From positions 1 to 64,000 of the forward strand of contig JAGPMT010000010.1 in assembly GCA_018052735.1 (NCBI GenBank): DNA of 64,000 bases, read 5' to 3'. Origin of the DNA: Phycisphaerae bacterium. GTDB taxonomy: Bacteria; Planctomycetota; Phycisphaerae; Sedimentisphaerales; Anaerohalosphaeraceae. Positions 41,702 through 51,436 of the stretch are shown here, one piece after another. The stretch's first letter is position 1, and every line of letters begins with the position of its first letter. A program made the translations under genes and the position numbers. The notes under the pieces are model-generated. The model was not told where the DNA came from, did not search any database, and was given only the letters and a program-made list of their open reading frames with translations.

Positions 41702-43417
41702 ATGAATACGACTGTGCAAACTCGATTGCCGCTTGGCCAGGTCCTGCTCAACAGGGGAGTCGTAACCCAAGAGCAGGTCGACCAGGCCCTGTCCCGCCAG
41801 CAGGTAATCGGCCACAGCAAGCTGCTGGGTGAACTGCTGGTCGAACTGGGATTCTGCACCGATAACCAGATATGCTCAGCGCTGGCAGAGGCCTATGGTG
41901 TCCCCTATGCTCAGCTGACGCCAAAACTGTGCGATCCGGCAATTGTAGAACTTCTGCCGCGTGATTTTCTTGAAGAACACGTCGTACTGCCTCTGTTCAA
42001 GGTCCATGACATGCTGACGGTAGCACTCAGCGAACCGTCCAATGTATTTGTTATCGAAGAGATCCAGCGGCTCAGCGGCTGCCGGGTTCAGATTGTTTGT
42101 GCCACTGCACGCGATATCCGGGCTACCCTGCAGAATTACCTGCCTGCTGCCAATGTATTTGTCATCGATGATATCATTGATGATGTGGCTCTGGAAGATT
42201 TCGCGATGATTGAAAACCTTCCGCAGGATATTGCCGATCTGGAAGAAGTAGCGGGTCAGTCGCCGGTCGTTAAACTGGTTAATTATCTGATATATACCGC
42301 TGTCCATGAAAATGCCAGTGATATCCATATTGAACCCGATGAGAAAAAGCTTCGGGTGCGCTACCGGGTAGATGGTCAGCTCTATGAAAAACTGCGTCCG
42401 CCTCATCAGATGCATGCGGCCATCGTGTCCCGCATTAAAATTATGGCAGAATTGGATATCGCCCAGCGTCGTCTGCCGCAGGACGGTTCTATCCATGTTC
42501 TGGTTCAGTCCAAGCCGGTTGATTTGCGCGTATCTGTAATGCCCGGTATTTATGGCGAAAAGGTTGTTATCCGCGTGATTGACTTCCGCAAGATGCTGAC
42601 CAACCTCGAATCTCTCGGATTCGGATACGACAATCTTAAGCTCTTTAAGAAGGTTATCAGCCGCCCCAACGGCATCGTTCTGGTAACAGGTCCTACCGGC
42701 TCCGGAAAAAATACGACCTTGTATGCGGCTCTTTCAGAGCTGAACAGCGAACAGGTCAATATCTGCACAGTCGAAGATCCGGTGGAATGCAATATACACG
42801 GCATCAATCAATTTGAAGTACATGAGATGGCCGGGTTCACTTTTTCCAGTGCGCTGCGGAGTTTGCTGCGGCAGGACCCGGATGTCATTATGATTGGTGA
42901 AATCCGCGATCAGGATACAGCCAATATCGCCGTTCAGGCAGCCTTAACGGGCCATCTGGTGCTGTCTACCCTGCATACCAACGATGCCCCCGGTGCTATC
43001 ACCCGCCTGATTGATTTGGGTGTGGCGCCGTATCTGGTTAGCGCATCGCTGGTAGCGGTATTGGCACAGCGGCTCGTGCGGAAAATCTGCCCCAACTGCA
43101 AAGAAGAATACGAGCCGGCCCACAGCATCCGCCGGACAGTCAAAGAATGGACAGGCCAAGATATTGTTTTTTATCGCGGGCTGGGCTGCAAGAAATGCCG
43201 CAATACCGGCTTTATCGGCAGGATTGCAATCCATGAGCTGTTTGTGCCGGATGACCGGATACTCGATATGATTACTCAAAATGTTCCGCTGAAAGCCCTG
43301 CGTGCGGCGGCTATTGAGAACGGGATGGTGCCGCTGCATATAGACGGAATCGAAAAAGTCAAAGCTGGCATAACAACAATTGATGAAATCCTGCGTGTAG
43401 CCAATGTGATGGATTAA
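41702..43417 (+). CDS. gspE: Type II secretion/type IV pilus assembly ATPase (GspE/PilB)
   Basis: 571 aa hexameric motor for pseudopilus extension. N-terminal MshEN domain (about 8-100): LGQVLLNRGVVTQEQVDQAL and a second copy LLGELLVELGFCTDNQICSAL, the two-motif signature that binds c-di-GMP in relatives. The ATPase core has Walker A GPTGSGKNTTLY (Lys336), Asp box, Walker B VIMIGEIRD and His box LSTLHTND; a zinc C4 site (CPNC and CKKC) is kept. Asn337 replaces the usual Ser/Thr of GK[ST]; see findings. Confidence 0.94.
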   Translation: MNTTVQTRLPLGQVLLNRGVVTQEQVDQALSRQQVIGHSKLLGELLVELGFCTDNQICSALAEAYGVPYAQLTPKLCDPAIVELLPRDFLEEHVVLPLFKVHDMLTVALSEPSNVFVIEEIQRLSGCRVQIVCATARDIRATLQNYLPAANVFVIDDIIDDVALEDFAMIENLPQDIADLEEVAGQSPVVKLVNYLIYTAVHENASDIHIEPDEKKLRVRYRVDGQLYEKLRPPHQMHAAIVSRIKIMAELDIAQRRLPQDGSIHVLVQSKPVDLRVSVMPGIYGEKVVIRVIDFRKMLTNLESLGFGYDNLKLFKKVISRPNGIVLVTGPTGSGKNTTLYAALSELNSEQVNICTVEDPVECNIHGINQFEVHEMAGFTFSSALRSLLRQDPDVIMIGEIRDQDTANIAVQAALTGHLVLSTLHTNDAPGAITRLIDLGVAPYLVSASLVAVLAQRLVRKICPNCKEEYEPAHSIRRTVKEWTGQDIVFYRGLGCKKCRNTGFIGRIAIHELFVPDDRILDMITQNVPLKALRAAAIENGMVPLHIDGIEKVKAGITTIDEILRVANVMD

Positions 43418-43429
43418 AAAACGGTTCTT

Positions 43430-44611
43430 ATGACAGTACAGGCAGTCGAAAAAGCACGAATGAAAAGCAAACAACTTCCTGCGGCAGAGACATCCGCAGC
43501 GGGCGGGACATTTTTCACCGGCAGACTGTCTAATCTGCCTGCACCGGCCTCGCATGTCCGAGCCAAACCGTCCGAACTGATGATGTTTACCACGCAGCTG
43601 TCGGTGATGCTCGACAGCGGGGTTGTGCTTAGTGATGCCATTGAGGCGATTGCTGAGCAGATGAATCCGGGAACTTTTCAGCAGGTTGTTCTCGAAATTG
43701 CTCAGCGGCTTCGCAACGGCGAAAGTTTTTCATCTGCTTTGCAGAATTGGCCCCGGATATTCGATGCGATGTATATCAGCATGGTCAGAACCTCTGAGGC
43801 CTCCGGCAAAATGGCTGAGATGCTCGATATTCTGTCGGGCTACCTTAATGCAGACGCAGAGACTCGAAAACAAGTCAAAAGCGCAATGATTTATCCGATG
43901 GTGATGCTGCTGATGGCTGTCGCAGCAACCGGCTCACTGATGTTTTTCGTGCTGCCGCGGTTTACCCGCATTTATCAGGCACGGGGGGCGGCACTTCCCA
44001 AGCTGACGCAAGTGCTGGTCAATTGCAGCGGCCTGCTGGCAAATCCCACCTTTCTGGCAGCGGCTGTAACCGCGGCCTTTCTGGGCTTTTGGGCGTGGTC
44101 TGTCTGGCGGCAGACGGAATCCGGAAGAAAAATTATCGATTGGATTAAGGTTCACACGCCTATTTTTGGCACAATGATTACCGACAGCATTATGACCCGT
44201 AATATGCGGATTCTTGCTACAATGGTTAATACCGGGGTCAGTTTGCTGGATGCGCTGGAAGTCATGAAGACATCCTCCGATAATTATTATTTTCAGATTC
44301 TCTGGACCCACACAGATGCTAAAATCCGCGATGGCTATCAGTTTTCAGATGCTATCCAGATGTCACCCTGCAGCGGTCTGATTGCCCCGGCCATCACCCA
44401 AATGCTTCGGGCAGGTGAAAAGTCCGGTCAGATTGGTCAAGTCTGCGATAAGATTTCTGTCTTTTTGGCTAAAAAACTCCAGAACTCCATTCGAACAGCC
44501 ACAGCGCTGATTGAGCCGCTGATGATTACTCTTATGGGACTTATTATTGGTACGATTGCTATTGCCCTGCTCTTGCCTGTCTTCCGCATCTCCAGTGTGA
44601 TGTCGCACTGA
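43430..44611 (+). CDS. gspF: Type II secretion/pilus inner-membrane platform protein (GspF/PilC)
   Basis: 393 aa. Two repeated cytoplasmic T2SSF domains (about 45-165 and 250-370; LMMFTTQLSVMLDSGVVLSD and MRILATMVNTGVSLLDAL are the paired motifs) with three membrane helices. Connects PilN/O and the ATPase. Last gene of the operon; the prepilin peptidase gene is not in this cluster. Convergent with ribD across 100 bases. Confidence 0.94.
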   Translation: MTVQAVEKARMKSKQLPAAETSAAGGTFFTGRLSNLPAPASHVRAKPSELMMFTTQLSVMLDSGVVLSDAIEAIAEQMNPGTFQQVVLEIAQRLRNGESFSSALQNWPRIFDAMYISMVRTSEASGKMAEMLDILSGYLNADAETRKQVKSAMIYPMVMLLMAVAATGSLMFFVLPRFTRIYQARGAALPKLTQVLVNCSGLLANPTFLAAAVTAAFLGFWAWSVWRQTESGRKIIDWIKVHTPIFGTMITDSIMTRNMRILATMVNTGVSLLDALEVMKTSSDNYYFQILWTHTDAKIRDGYQFSDAIQMSPCSGLIAPAITQMLRAGEKSGQIGQVCDKISVFLAKKLQNSIRTATALIEPLMITLMGLIIGTIAIALLLPVFRISSVMSH

Positions 44612-44712
44612 CGAAATCTACCGCTCTTGCATTTACATAACATCGCAAAATGCGGCAGTCGAAAAATCCTTTGCTCCAAGTCTGAATAGGTTTTCTGTTT
44701 GAAGAGCAATGA

Positions 44713-45849
44713 TCAAAAAGGATGGGTTTGCAGTGTTGCAGAAATGCAGATATCGCTGTCAAACTGTTCGATTTGAACGGCTTGAAGTGTCTGGTATCCT
44801 GCTGTCTGAGACAGAACAAGTCCCAATTCTGCTGTTCCGTCGGTGCCAAGAATGAGGGGAGCTATGAAAATGCAGACTTCGTCGGCCAGCTGGTGAGCCA
44901 AAAATTGGCCTATCAGATGCGGTCCTGCTTCAACAAGCAGTTGCTGGATGCCCCGCTGCCCAAGCTGGCTAAGGGTATTCTTTAAATCGCAGCGTCCATG
45001 ATGCTGTGGAACCGTAAGCACCTCAATCCCGGCTTTTTTAAGTGATGCGATGCGGTGTTGCGCAGACTGGGCAGTTTCCTGTGTCGTAACAACAAGTGTC
45101 GGCGCATCGGTTTTCGTTAAAAGATGGGATTCTGCCGGTATTCGCAATCTGCTGTCTAACACGATCCGCAGCGGCGGTCGTTCGACTCTGACGTCCTGAA
45201 GGCGAACTGTTAAATCGGGATTATCGGCGATTACTGTGTCAACGCCTGTCAGGATGCCCTGTACTTTTTTGCGAAGGCGGTGCACTTTCTGCCGGCTCTT
45301 TTCCCCTGAAATCCATCGTTTTCCATGCGTGCTTTTCCATGCGAGTTTGCCGTCGATACTTTGTGCCCATTTTAATATAATCCATGGCAAACCGGTGCGG
45401 GCATGCTTATAAAAGGGGGCATTCAGCATTTCAGCTTCTTGGCGGCACAAGCCGGTGTGGACCTCAATGCCGGCTTCGCTGAGCTGTCGAATGCCGCCGC
45501 CTGCCAGCGGGGTAGGGTCTTCCGATGCAATCACCACGCGCTGGATGCCCGCTTCGATTATCGCCTTACAGCAGGGCGGCGTTTTGCCGACATGGGTACA
45601 GGGCTCAAGTGTAACATACATCACCGCTCCCTCGGGAGTATGTCCCTGCTTTCGGCAGTCAGCCAACGCATTAATTTCTGCATGCGGTCCGCCAAAACGC
45701 TCATGCCAGCCCCGGCCGATTACAGTGCCCTTTCTGACAAGAACACACCCCACGGCCGGATTGGGTTCAACCTCTCCCAATCCCTTGCGGGCCAGCTCCA
45801 GAGCCTGCTTCATAAAATCAAGATGGTCCTCGTATCTGTCTTTTTCCAT
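44713..45849 (-). CDS. ribD: Bifunctional riboflavin biosynthesis protein RibD
   Basis: 378 aa: N-terminal deaminase acting on the pyrimidine and C-terminal reductase. The zinc site is GGPHAEINAL and TLEPCTHVGKTPPC; the reductase half has PWIILKWAQSIDGKLA and TGVDTVIADNPDL. Start ATG 45849; no strong ribosome site. It lies 39 bases after the TolC-like gene on the same strand and may be cotranscribed with the efflux genes, though functionally unrelated. No ribE/ribA/ribH genes adjoin. Confidence 0.95.
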   Translation of the reverse strand: MEKDRYEDHLDFMKQALELARKGLGEVEPNPAVGCVLVRKGTVIGRGWHERFGGPHAEINALADCRKQGHTPEGAVMYVTLEPCTHVGKTPPCCKAIIEAGIQRVVIASEDPTPLAGGGIRQLSEAGIEVHTGLCRQEAEMLNAPFYKHARTGLPWIILKWAQSIDGKLAWKSTHGKRWISGEKSRQKVHRLRKKVQGILTGVDTVIADNPDLTVRLQDVRVERPPLRIVLDSRLRIPAESHLLTKTDAPTLVVTTQETAQSAQHRIASLKKAGIEVLTVPQHHGRCDLKNTLSQLGQRGIQQLLVEAGPHLIGQFLAHQLADEVCIFIAPLILGTDGTAELGLVLSQTAGYQTLQAVQIEQFDSDICISATLQTHPF

Positions 45850-45888
45850 TCCATAGAATTATAGAACATTTGCTGCTGATGAAACTCC

Positions 45889-47514
45889 TTATTTTAAGGA
45901 TGCCGGTGCCCATTCGACTTGAGCAGATCCCAGAAGAGTACCAGTCGCATAGGCAAGGTCAACCAGCGAAATCTGATATTCTGTCAGTGCATTGATTTCG
46001 GCGCTCTGGGCGTTGGCAAAATTGGCTTGGGCTGCCAGTACATCCGTTGAGGTTCGAAGGCCGATTTCAAATTGACGAATTTCAGCCTGATAAAGCCGTT
46101 CTTCAAGCAGAGCACTTTGCCGGCTGGCCAGAATCCGCTGCCAGTTGGCTTCGCATTGGTCTAAAGCATTTAGAACTTCGACTTCTATCATTGCCTGCCG
46201 GTTTTCTTTGGTCGCCAAGGCCTGCTGCCGCTGGAAAAAGGCTTGCCGCAGCCGGCTTTCAGCCGCTTCATTGCCCAGCGGAACCATCAATTGGAGACCC
46301 AGCCGATGGTCAGCAAAATTATTGCGCCCCAGCATATCCCAGGCGGCACTGCGTGCCGGTCCCAGCCCATTGATATTGTACGTGTAATCAAGTGTCACCA
46401 GAGGCAATGCCTGATTGCGGAGATAGTCAATGGTGCTGATGCTTTTGGCAATTTGTAATTCCTGCTCGAGCATTTCCATACGGTTTTCAATTGCTTGGGA
46501 TACCAGCGTCGGGGCTGAGAAGGTATAATGAACCGGATTCGGTTCTGTGGCAGGCAGAATCACCGTTGGTCCGGCCGGCTGGAGATCTTTCTGCTGAAGA
46601 GCCAGTTTCAGTTCCCGCTGGCGGTCACGAAGGTTGTTTTCGGCAATAATAATAGCTTCCAGACTCTGGGCCAAACCGGCTTCAGCCCGCACAATTTCAA
46701 TCGGAGGATGCTGGCCGGCCTCCACAAAGCGGCGGGCACGTTCCAGCTGTGCTTGAGCCAGGTCATACTGCTGCTTGCGAACCTCCAGCTGCTTGAATGC
46801 CGCATACAGACGCCAGTAAACACGGTCAACGGCGGCAATAACCCGAATGACTTCCAGTTTGGTGCGGGCATCGATAATGCTTTTGTCGTATGCAGCAATG
46901 CGGATAGAATAAGTATTGGTGCGAATGCCGGCATTGCGAAGCAGCGGCTGGCTGATAGAGAGAGAAAAGTCCTCGCTGTACGAAGGATTATAGGTTGCTG
47001 ACTGGAAATTGCTCTTTGTGCGGCTGTCGGCCATGTCGAATGTAATGGTGCCGCCGGTTTGAAGCGGAATCCGAACACCCAGATCCACGTAGCCTGAATC
47101 AATTTGAGAACCTTGGATAGCTAAGGCAGCAGCCGGCGGCTGGTCTGTTTTGCTGTAAGACAGATTGGAAAAGAAAGCGGCCTCAAACTTCGCCCGTTCC
47201 GCATTGACGCCCTCTTCGGCGATGCGGGGGGCCAGCAATTGGACTTTAATATCAAGATTGTTTTCAAGGGCCTGAGAGCGACACTGCTCCAAAGCAAGCG
47301 TCAAAGATGCCGGCGGCTCTTTGGGTGCTTCCAGTACGGAGGGAACAGCCGGCTGCTCGGCAGAACGGTAGGATTCCAGATCCAGAGGTTCGATGATTTG
47401 CACTTTCTCTGGGGCAGCCTGCCGCGGAGAAAAGGGGGCAGAATACTCGCCGCAGCCGGTTCCAAGCAAAAGCACCCAACAGAGGATCTGCATATTTACC
47501 CATTTTTTTTCCAT
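45889..47514 (-). CDS. TolC-family outer-membrane efflux lipoprotein
   Basis: 541 aa with a lipobox LLLGTGC near residue 21, so a lipid-anchored member as in NodT/OprM types. Two coiled-coil OEP repeats follow (LEQCRSQALENNLDIKVQLL and the C-terminal ALDQCEANWQRILASR). The frame allows starts at 47550 and 47538, inside the permease gene, but ATG 47514 follows AGGAAAA and gives a proper lipoprotein signal. Outer-membrane partner of the MacA/MacB-like genes upstream. Confidence 0.9.
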   Translation of the reverse strand: MEKKWVNMQILCWVLLLGTGCGEYSAPFSPRQAAPEKVQIIEPLDLESYRSAEQPAVPSVLEAPKEPPASLTLALEQCRSQALENNLDIKVQLLAPRIAEEGVNAERAKFEAAFFSNLSYSKTDQPPAAALAIQGSQIDSGYVDLGVRIPLQTGGTITFDMADSRTKSNFQSATYNPSYSEDFSLSISQPLLRNAGIRTNTYSIRIAAYDKSIIDARTKLEVIRVIAAVDRVYWRLYAAFKQLEVRKQQYDLAQAQLERARRFVEAGQHPPIEIVRAEAGLAQSLEAIIIAENNLRDRQRELKLALQQKDLQPAGPTVILPATEPNPVHYTFSAPTLVSQAIENRMEMLEQELQIAKSISTIDYLRNQALPLVTLDYTYNINGLGPARSAAWDMLGRNNFADHRLGLQLMVPLGNEAAESRLRQAFFQRQQALATKENRQAMIEVEVLNALDQCEANWQRILASRQSALLEERLYQAEIRQFEIGLRTSTDVLAAQANFANAQSAEINALTEYQISLVDLAYATGTLLGSAQVEWAPASLK

Positions 47515-47530
47515 TGTTTTTTCCTGTTTA

Positions 47531-48793
47531 TTATTCATGCCGCAGTGCATCGATGGGATTCAGGCGAGCGGCTTTGATGGCAGGAAACATCCCGAAAATA
47601 ATTCCTACCGCCCCTGCAAATCCAAACGACAGAACAATCGCCCACGCCGGTATTTGCGTCTGCTCCATCAGGGGAGCGGATTTGGAAATCAGCTTGGCAA
47701 AACCGTGTCCCAAGAAAACCCCGATAGCCCCGCCAATCATGCACAGCACAACCGACTCGACAAGAAACTGTGTCAAAATAGCAGATGGCTTAGCCCCGAC
47801 CGCTTTACGCAGGCCGATTTCCCGCGTCCGCTCAGACACCGACACCAGCATAATATTCATAATGCCCACGCCTCCCACCAGCAGCGAGATACTCACGATT
47901 CCAAAAGCCACCAGTGTAATCATACCCATCACTTTTTTAAATTGCTGGACTTCACTTTCCATCAGAAAAACGCCGAAAGTATCCGGCTCACCCGGCTTTA
48001 TGTTTCGGCTGCGGCGCAGAAAAAATTGAATTTCTGCCTTTGCTTCTTCTGCCACCTCGGCATTCTTACAGCTCGCTATAACGCGGAACCATTGAAAATC
48101 TGTTTTATTTATTGTTCGGAAAGGAACAAAAACCTCGTATTGATTTTCACGCATATTACCGAACATCATAGCCGGCTTGTCTTCGAGCAGTCCAATGATG
48201 AGATAGGGAGTATATCCCAGCAGAATGCTTTGGCCTATGCAGTTGTTATCCAGATTCAATTTGTCCCGCAGATCTGCGGTTATAATACAGACTTTTCGTC
48301 CCTGCGTCTCGTCCAAAAACGAAAACGGTCTCCCCATCACGATATTGCGATTTTCGATTTTGAACCAGCTTGCCTCAACACCGGTCAAACGGACAGATTC
48401 AACTGTTTGATCGGCGTATCGAGCATTGATATTCTGGGTATCGGAAACGCAGGATAAATATTCGACGGAAGGGCAGTGTTCCAGCAGCCCCTCGAACTCC
48501 TGCGTTCGGAAACGGATATCCCACCAAGGAGTGTTCTTTTTGGGGCCTGTTGAGGGCCGCTGGGGCCAAAGAAAGATTTTTTTTGTGCCGAATATCTCAA
48601 AATTCTCCATAATTTTCTTGTTCATCCCATCCATTGCAGCAATGACGGCTGAAACCGATGCGACGCCGATGATAATGCCCAATGTGGTCAGGATGCTGCG
48701 GGTTTTGTTAACCCAAATCTGATTGATAGCCAGCAGCGTGCTTTGTATCAGCAGCCGCAATATGACCAGAGGTGTTCGAAGCAGGAACCTCAT
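47531..48793 (-). CDS. MacB-type ABC transporter permease (FtsX family)
   Basis: 420 aa: one N-terminal helix (about 10-40, ending with the motif [17 protein letters not shown]), a 200-residue periplasmic MacB-core domain, then three C-terminal helices with the FtsX segment [20 protein letters not shown]. Typical of type VII mechanotransmission transporters, which drive periplasmic efflux rather than transport through themselves. 4-base overlap with the ATPase gene. Confidence 0.93.
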   Translation of the reverse strand: MRFLLRTPLVILRLLIQSTLLAINQIWVNKTRSILTTLGIIIGVASVSAVIAAMDGMNKKIMENFEIFGTKKIFLWPQRPSTGPKKNTPWWDIRFRTQEFEGLLEHCPSVEYLSCVSDTQNINARYADQTVESVRLTGVEASWFKIENRNIVMGRPFSFLDETQGRKVCIITADLRDKLNLDNNCIGQSILLGYTPYLIIGLLEDKPAMMFGNMRENQYEVFVPFRTINKTDFQWFRVIASCKNAEVAEEAKAEIQFFLRRSRNIKPGEPDTFGVFLMESEVQQFKKVMGMITLVAFGIVSISLLVGGVGIMNIMLVSVSERTREIGLRKAVGAKPSAILTQFLVESVVLCMIGGAIGVFLGHGFAKLISKSAPLMEQTQIPAWAIVLSFGFAGAVGIIFGMFPAIKAARLNPIDALRHE

Positions 48794-49509
48794 GCATCAG
48801 CTCCTTTTGATGCCTGCTGATCACTGAAAATCTGCCCGTCTTTCATCGCGACAATCCGCCGGGCGTGGGCGGCAATATCTGCTTCGTGGGTGACCATAAT
48901 AATCGTCTGTCCTTCCTGATGGAGCTTCTCAAAAAGCTGCATAATGCCTTCACTGGTTTTGCTGTCGAGGTTGCCGGTCGGCTCGTCGGCCAGCAGCAGA
49001 CTGGGACTGCCCACCAGTGCGCGTGCAACAGCAACCCGCTGTTTTTCGCCCCCGCTGAGCTGGTTGGGCTTATGATGAGCGCGTTCAGCCAAGCCAACAC
49101 GTTCCAGTGCCTGCATCGCCAATTTGCGGCGCCGCAGGAAGGAAACATCGGAATAAATCAGCGGCAGTTCCACATTTTTCAGAGCGCTCATCCGGGGCAG
49201 CAGCTCGAATGATTGGAATACAAAACCAATTTGCTGATTGCGAATGTGGGCCAGCTGCGAAGCGGTCATTTTTGTCGTGTCAATGCCGTTGAGTTCATAG
49301 GTACCCGAATCTGCACGATCCAGACAGCCCAGCAGGTTCATCAGGGTGCTTTTACCCGAACCGCTGTGTCCCATAATGGCAACGAATTCATTGGTTTTAA
49401 TGTCCAGATTGATGCCCCTGAGGGCATAGACCCGGTCGGCGCCCACTTTGTAAGTGCGGGTCAGATTTCTGACGCGAATAAGAATGGAAGAAGCCAATGT
49501 ATTGCTCAT
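48790..49509 (-). CDS. ABC transporter ATPase (MacB/LolD type)
   Basis: 239 aa nucleotide-binding protein. Walker [12 protein letters not shown]-loop [10 protein letters not shown], signature [15 protein letters not shown], Walker [13 protein letters not shown] and the switch His in MVTHEAD. All intact. Energises the FtsX-type permease. Overlaps both neighbours by 4 bases. Confidence 0.95.
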   Translation of the reverse strand: MSNTLASSILIRVRNLTRTYKVGADRVYALRGINLDIKTNEFVAIMGHSGSGKSTLMNLLGCLDRADSGTYELNGIDTTKMTASQLAHIRNQQIGFVFQSFELLPRMSALKNVELPLIYSDVSFLRRRKLAMQALERVGLAERAHHKPNQLSGGEKQRVAVARALVGSPSLLLADEPTGNLDSKTSEGIMQLFEKLHQEGQTIIMVTHEADIAAHARRIVAMKDGQIFSDQQASKGADA

Positions 49510-50912
49510 AGAGATTTTTTATTTTTTGCCGCCGTTATGTCTGAATCTGCGGCTTCTTTTTTCTTTTCTTCTGTGACAGCCGTATCGTGTTTGAGGGTTT
49601 CGAGAATCTTATAAGGTCCTATGATAATAGCATCTCCCGGCTGAAGGCCTTCCCGGATCAGAGTATGCGTCAGATCGCTGGGGCCAATGTGTACGGGTGT
49701 GGCAACCGCCTTCTTATTTATATAGCGAAAGACCACAGGAATTTCCGTTTTTTTTGCATCAACTACAGGATTGTTATCTATTATATCCAGCGGCAGTTCA
49801 TCAACACGCCGTGCCAAAACGGCCTGGCTGGGTACTTTGATAACATTTTCATAACGATTTGTTTCAATATCCACATCTGCTGTAAGGCCGGAATAGAGTT
49901 TACCGACTTCACCTTCTATCAGTATTTCAGTTTTATAGTATTTAGCACCAATGCTGGACATGCGATGCGTCAAGGCAATGTTGCGAACAACTCCTTGAAA
50001 TTCAACATCCCAAAACGCGGGAACATGAATTTTGGCTCGCTGGCCGATTTTAACTTGGCCGACGTTGGTTTCATCCAGTTCCGCCAGCAGAATCATTGTC
50101 GACAGATCTGCAACTTGCATAATCACAGTTCCCGGATTGTTCATCGTGCCGGTCATAACCACTTCGCCTACTTCAGCATTAATTTGGGTGATTACACCAT
50201 CAATCGGAGCCGTAATAGTCGTATAACTGAGGGCCTCCCGAACTTCCTCAACACGGGCTTCAGCGGCGCTGAGATTGTGTTCCATTACAACAAGATTCAG
50301 TTTCGCTGCTTCAAGCGAATGCACGGCCGCATCAAATTGCGCCTGCATCTGGCGGAACGAGCTTTCGGTTTGTTCAAAGCTGGATTGGCTGATGTCTTTG
50401 GTTTCCAGAAGTTTTTTCTGCCGCTCATACTCCAGTTTGGCACTATCCAGAGATGCTTTTAACCCTTCTAAATTGGCTTGCTGCGAAAGAAGACGTGCTT
50501 TTTCTACCTCAATAAGAGCTCGTTGAGCATCTCGTCCAGCTTCAGCGCTGCGAAGCTGACTTTCCAAATCCCGTGAGTCAAGCCGAATTAAAACATCCGC
50601 CGGAACAGGCGGATTCGCAGCAGGGTCTCCTGCAGTTACGGTGTCACCTTCTTCAAAAGGCAATTCTTCGATGCGGGCGCTTACTTTGGCGCTGATATCG
50701 ACTTTGGTTTTTGGTCGAATTTCTCCCGGGGCATTGACAATTTCGACAAATTCGCTCGGCTGAACAGTTTCTAAGCGAACTTGAATAGATTGTATATCTG
50801 TTTTACGCTTCTTTATTATTCCGGCTGATAATATAAGAAGCAAAACAACCACAATACACAAAACAATAAATACCTTCTTGCTCACCGTAAATCCCTTAAT
50901 TTGGATATTCAT
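49506..50912 (-). CDS. MacA-like periplasmic adaptor (HlyD/RND membrane fusion family)
   Basis: 468 aa: one N-terminal membrane helix (about 12-32), barrel-sandwich lipoyl halves, a long coiled-coil hairpin (about 115-235), and C-terminal beta-barrel ([20 protein letters not shown]). Links the ATPase/permease to the TolC-like protein. First gene of the minus-strand efflux operon; the substrate cannot be told from sequence. Confidence 0.92.
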   Translation of the reverse strand: MNIQIKGFTVSKKVFIVLCIVVVLLLILSAGIIKKRKTDIQSIQVRLETVQPSEFVEIVNAPGEIRPKTKVDISAKVSARIEELPFEEGDTVTAGDPAANPPVPADVLIRLDSRDLESQLRSAEAGRDAQRALIEVEKARLLSQQANLEGLKASLDSAKLEYERQKKLLETKDISQSSFEQTESSFRQMQAQFDAAVHSLEAAKLNLVVMEHNLSAAEARVEEVREALSYTTITAPIDGVITQINAEVGEVVMTGTMNNPGTVIMQVADLSTMILLAELDETNVGQVKIGQRAKIHVPAFWDVEFQGVVRNIALTHRMSSIGAKYYKTEILIEGEVGKLYSGLTADVDIETNRYENVIKVPSQAVLARRVDELPLDIIDNNPVVDAKKTEIPVVFRYINKKAVATPVHIGPSDLTHTLIREGLQPGDAIIIGPYKILETLKHDTAVTEEKKKEAADSDITAAKNKKSL

Positions 50913-51017
50913 ACTTTAGAAAAATAACGCACTAATTTAAGGAATGTTACCATAAAGACGAAAAGTTGTGAAAAATATAAATTTTTTGTTGAAAATAGCG
51001 AACAAAATATGCATTAT

Positions 51018-51048
51018 TTGTAATATATAAATATATAGATATTATAAT
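51018..51048 (+). promoter_or_regulatory. Promoter and candidate operator ahead of the ArsR-type gene
   Basis: A perfect TATAAT (51043-51048) follows TTGTAA (51018-51023) with a long 19-base spacer. Inside the spacer is the near-palindrome ATATAT-AA-ATATAT (51023-51036), the place and style of ArsR/SmtB operators. The -10 is only about 15 bases from the ATG, so the leader is very short. The divergent efflux operon starts at 50912, so region 50913-51062 may control both. Confidence 0.45.
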
Positions 51049-51062
51049 GTAAGGCGACAAAT

Positions 51063-51359
51063 ATGACATACGAAGCGGCTCAGTATATTTCCGAGATCTT
51101 AAAGGCAGTTGGCCATCCAGTCCGCCTGCAGATAATTGAACAGTTAAGAGACGGACCGATGTGTGTTGGACTTCTGTCGCAAAAACTGGATATGCCGCAG
51201 TCTGTTATCAGCCAGCAATTGGGGTTAATGAAAGACAAGCAAGTTCTTCAATGCCATCGGGAGGGCACAAAGGTCTTCTACAGCATCAAAAATCTTAATG
51301 TTATCAAACTGCTGGATTGTGTTTACAGCCAATGCCCAGCGCCAGAGCAATCGGCATAG
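51063..51359 (+). CDS. ArsR-family transcriptional regulator
   Basis: 98 aa winged-helix repressor. AVGHPVRLQIIEQLRDG is the family first helix, MCVGLLSQKLDMPQSVISQQ the HTH. A Cys at about 34 (in the alpha-3 ELCVCDL position, here GPMCVGLL) and two more Cys near the end might bind a metal or sense redox, but the full CxC ligand pair is missing. Likely represses itself and the exporter operon that follows. Confidence 0.9.
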   Translation: MTYEAAQYISEILKAVGHPVRLQIIEQLRDGPMCVGLLSQKLDMPQSVISQQLGLMKDKQVLQCHREGTKVFYSIKNLNVIKLLDCVYSQCPAPEQSA

Positions 51360-51436
51360 AAGGAAGAATAAAATGTATTGATTTATTGGGTAAGAGAATA
51401 TCTAATGGCAAGTTATTATTTTGCGGAGTCTCCAAA

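Noticed and set aside
44630-44680. Terminator between gspF and ribD
   Set aside because: GCATTT and AAATGC pair over a 13-base loop, but neither strand has a T-run afterwards.
47393-48457. 354-codon open frame on the plus strand opposite the MacB-like permease
   Set aside because: Shadow of the permease and TolC-like genes; rich in Arg, His and Asn with no recognisable domain.
49587-50462. 291-codon open frame opposite the MacA-like gene
   Set aside because: Shadow frame; the minus-strand adaptor is well supported and overlaps its operon partner by 4 bases.
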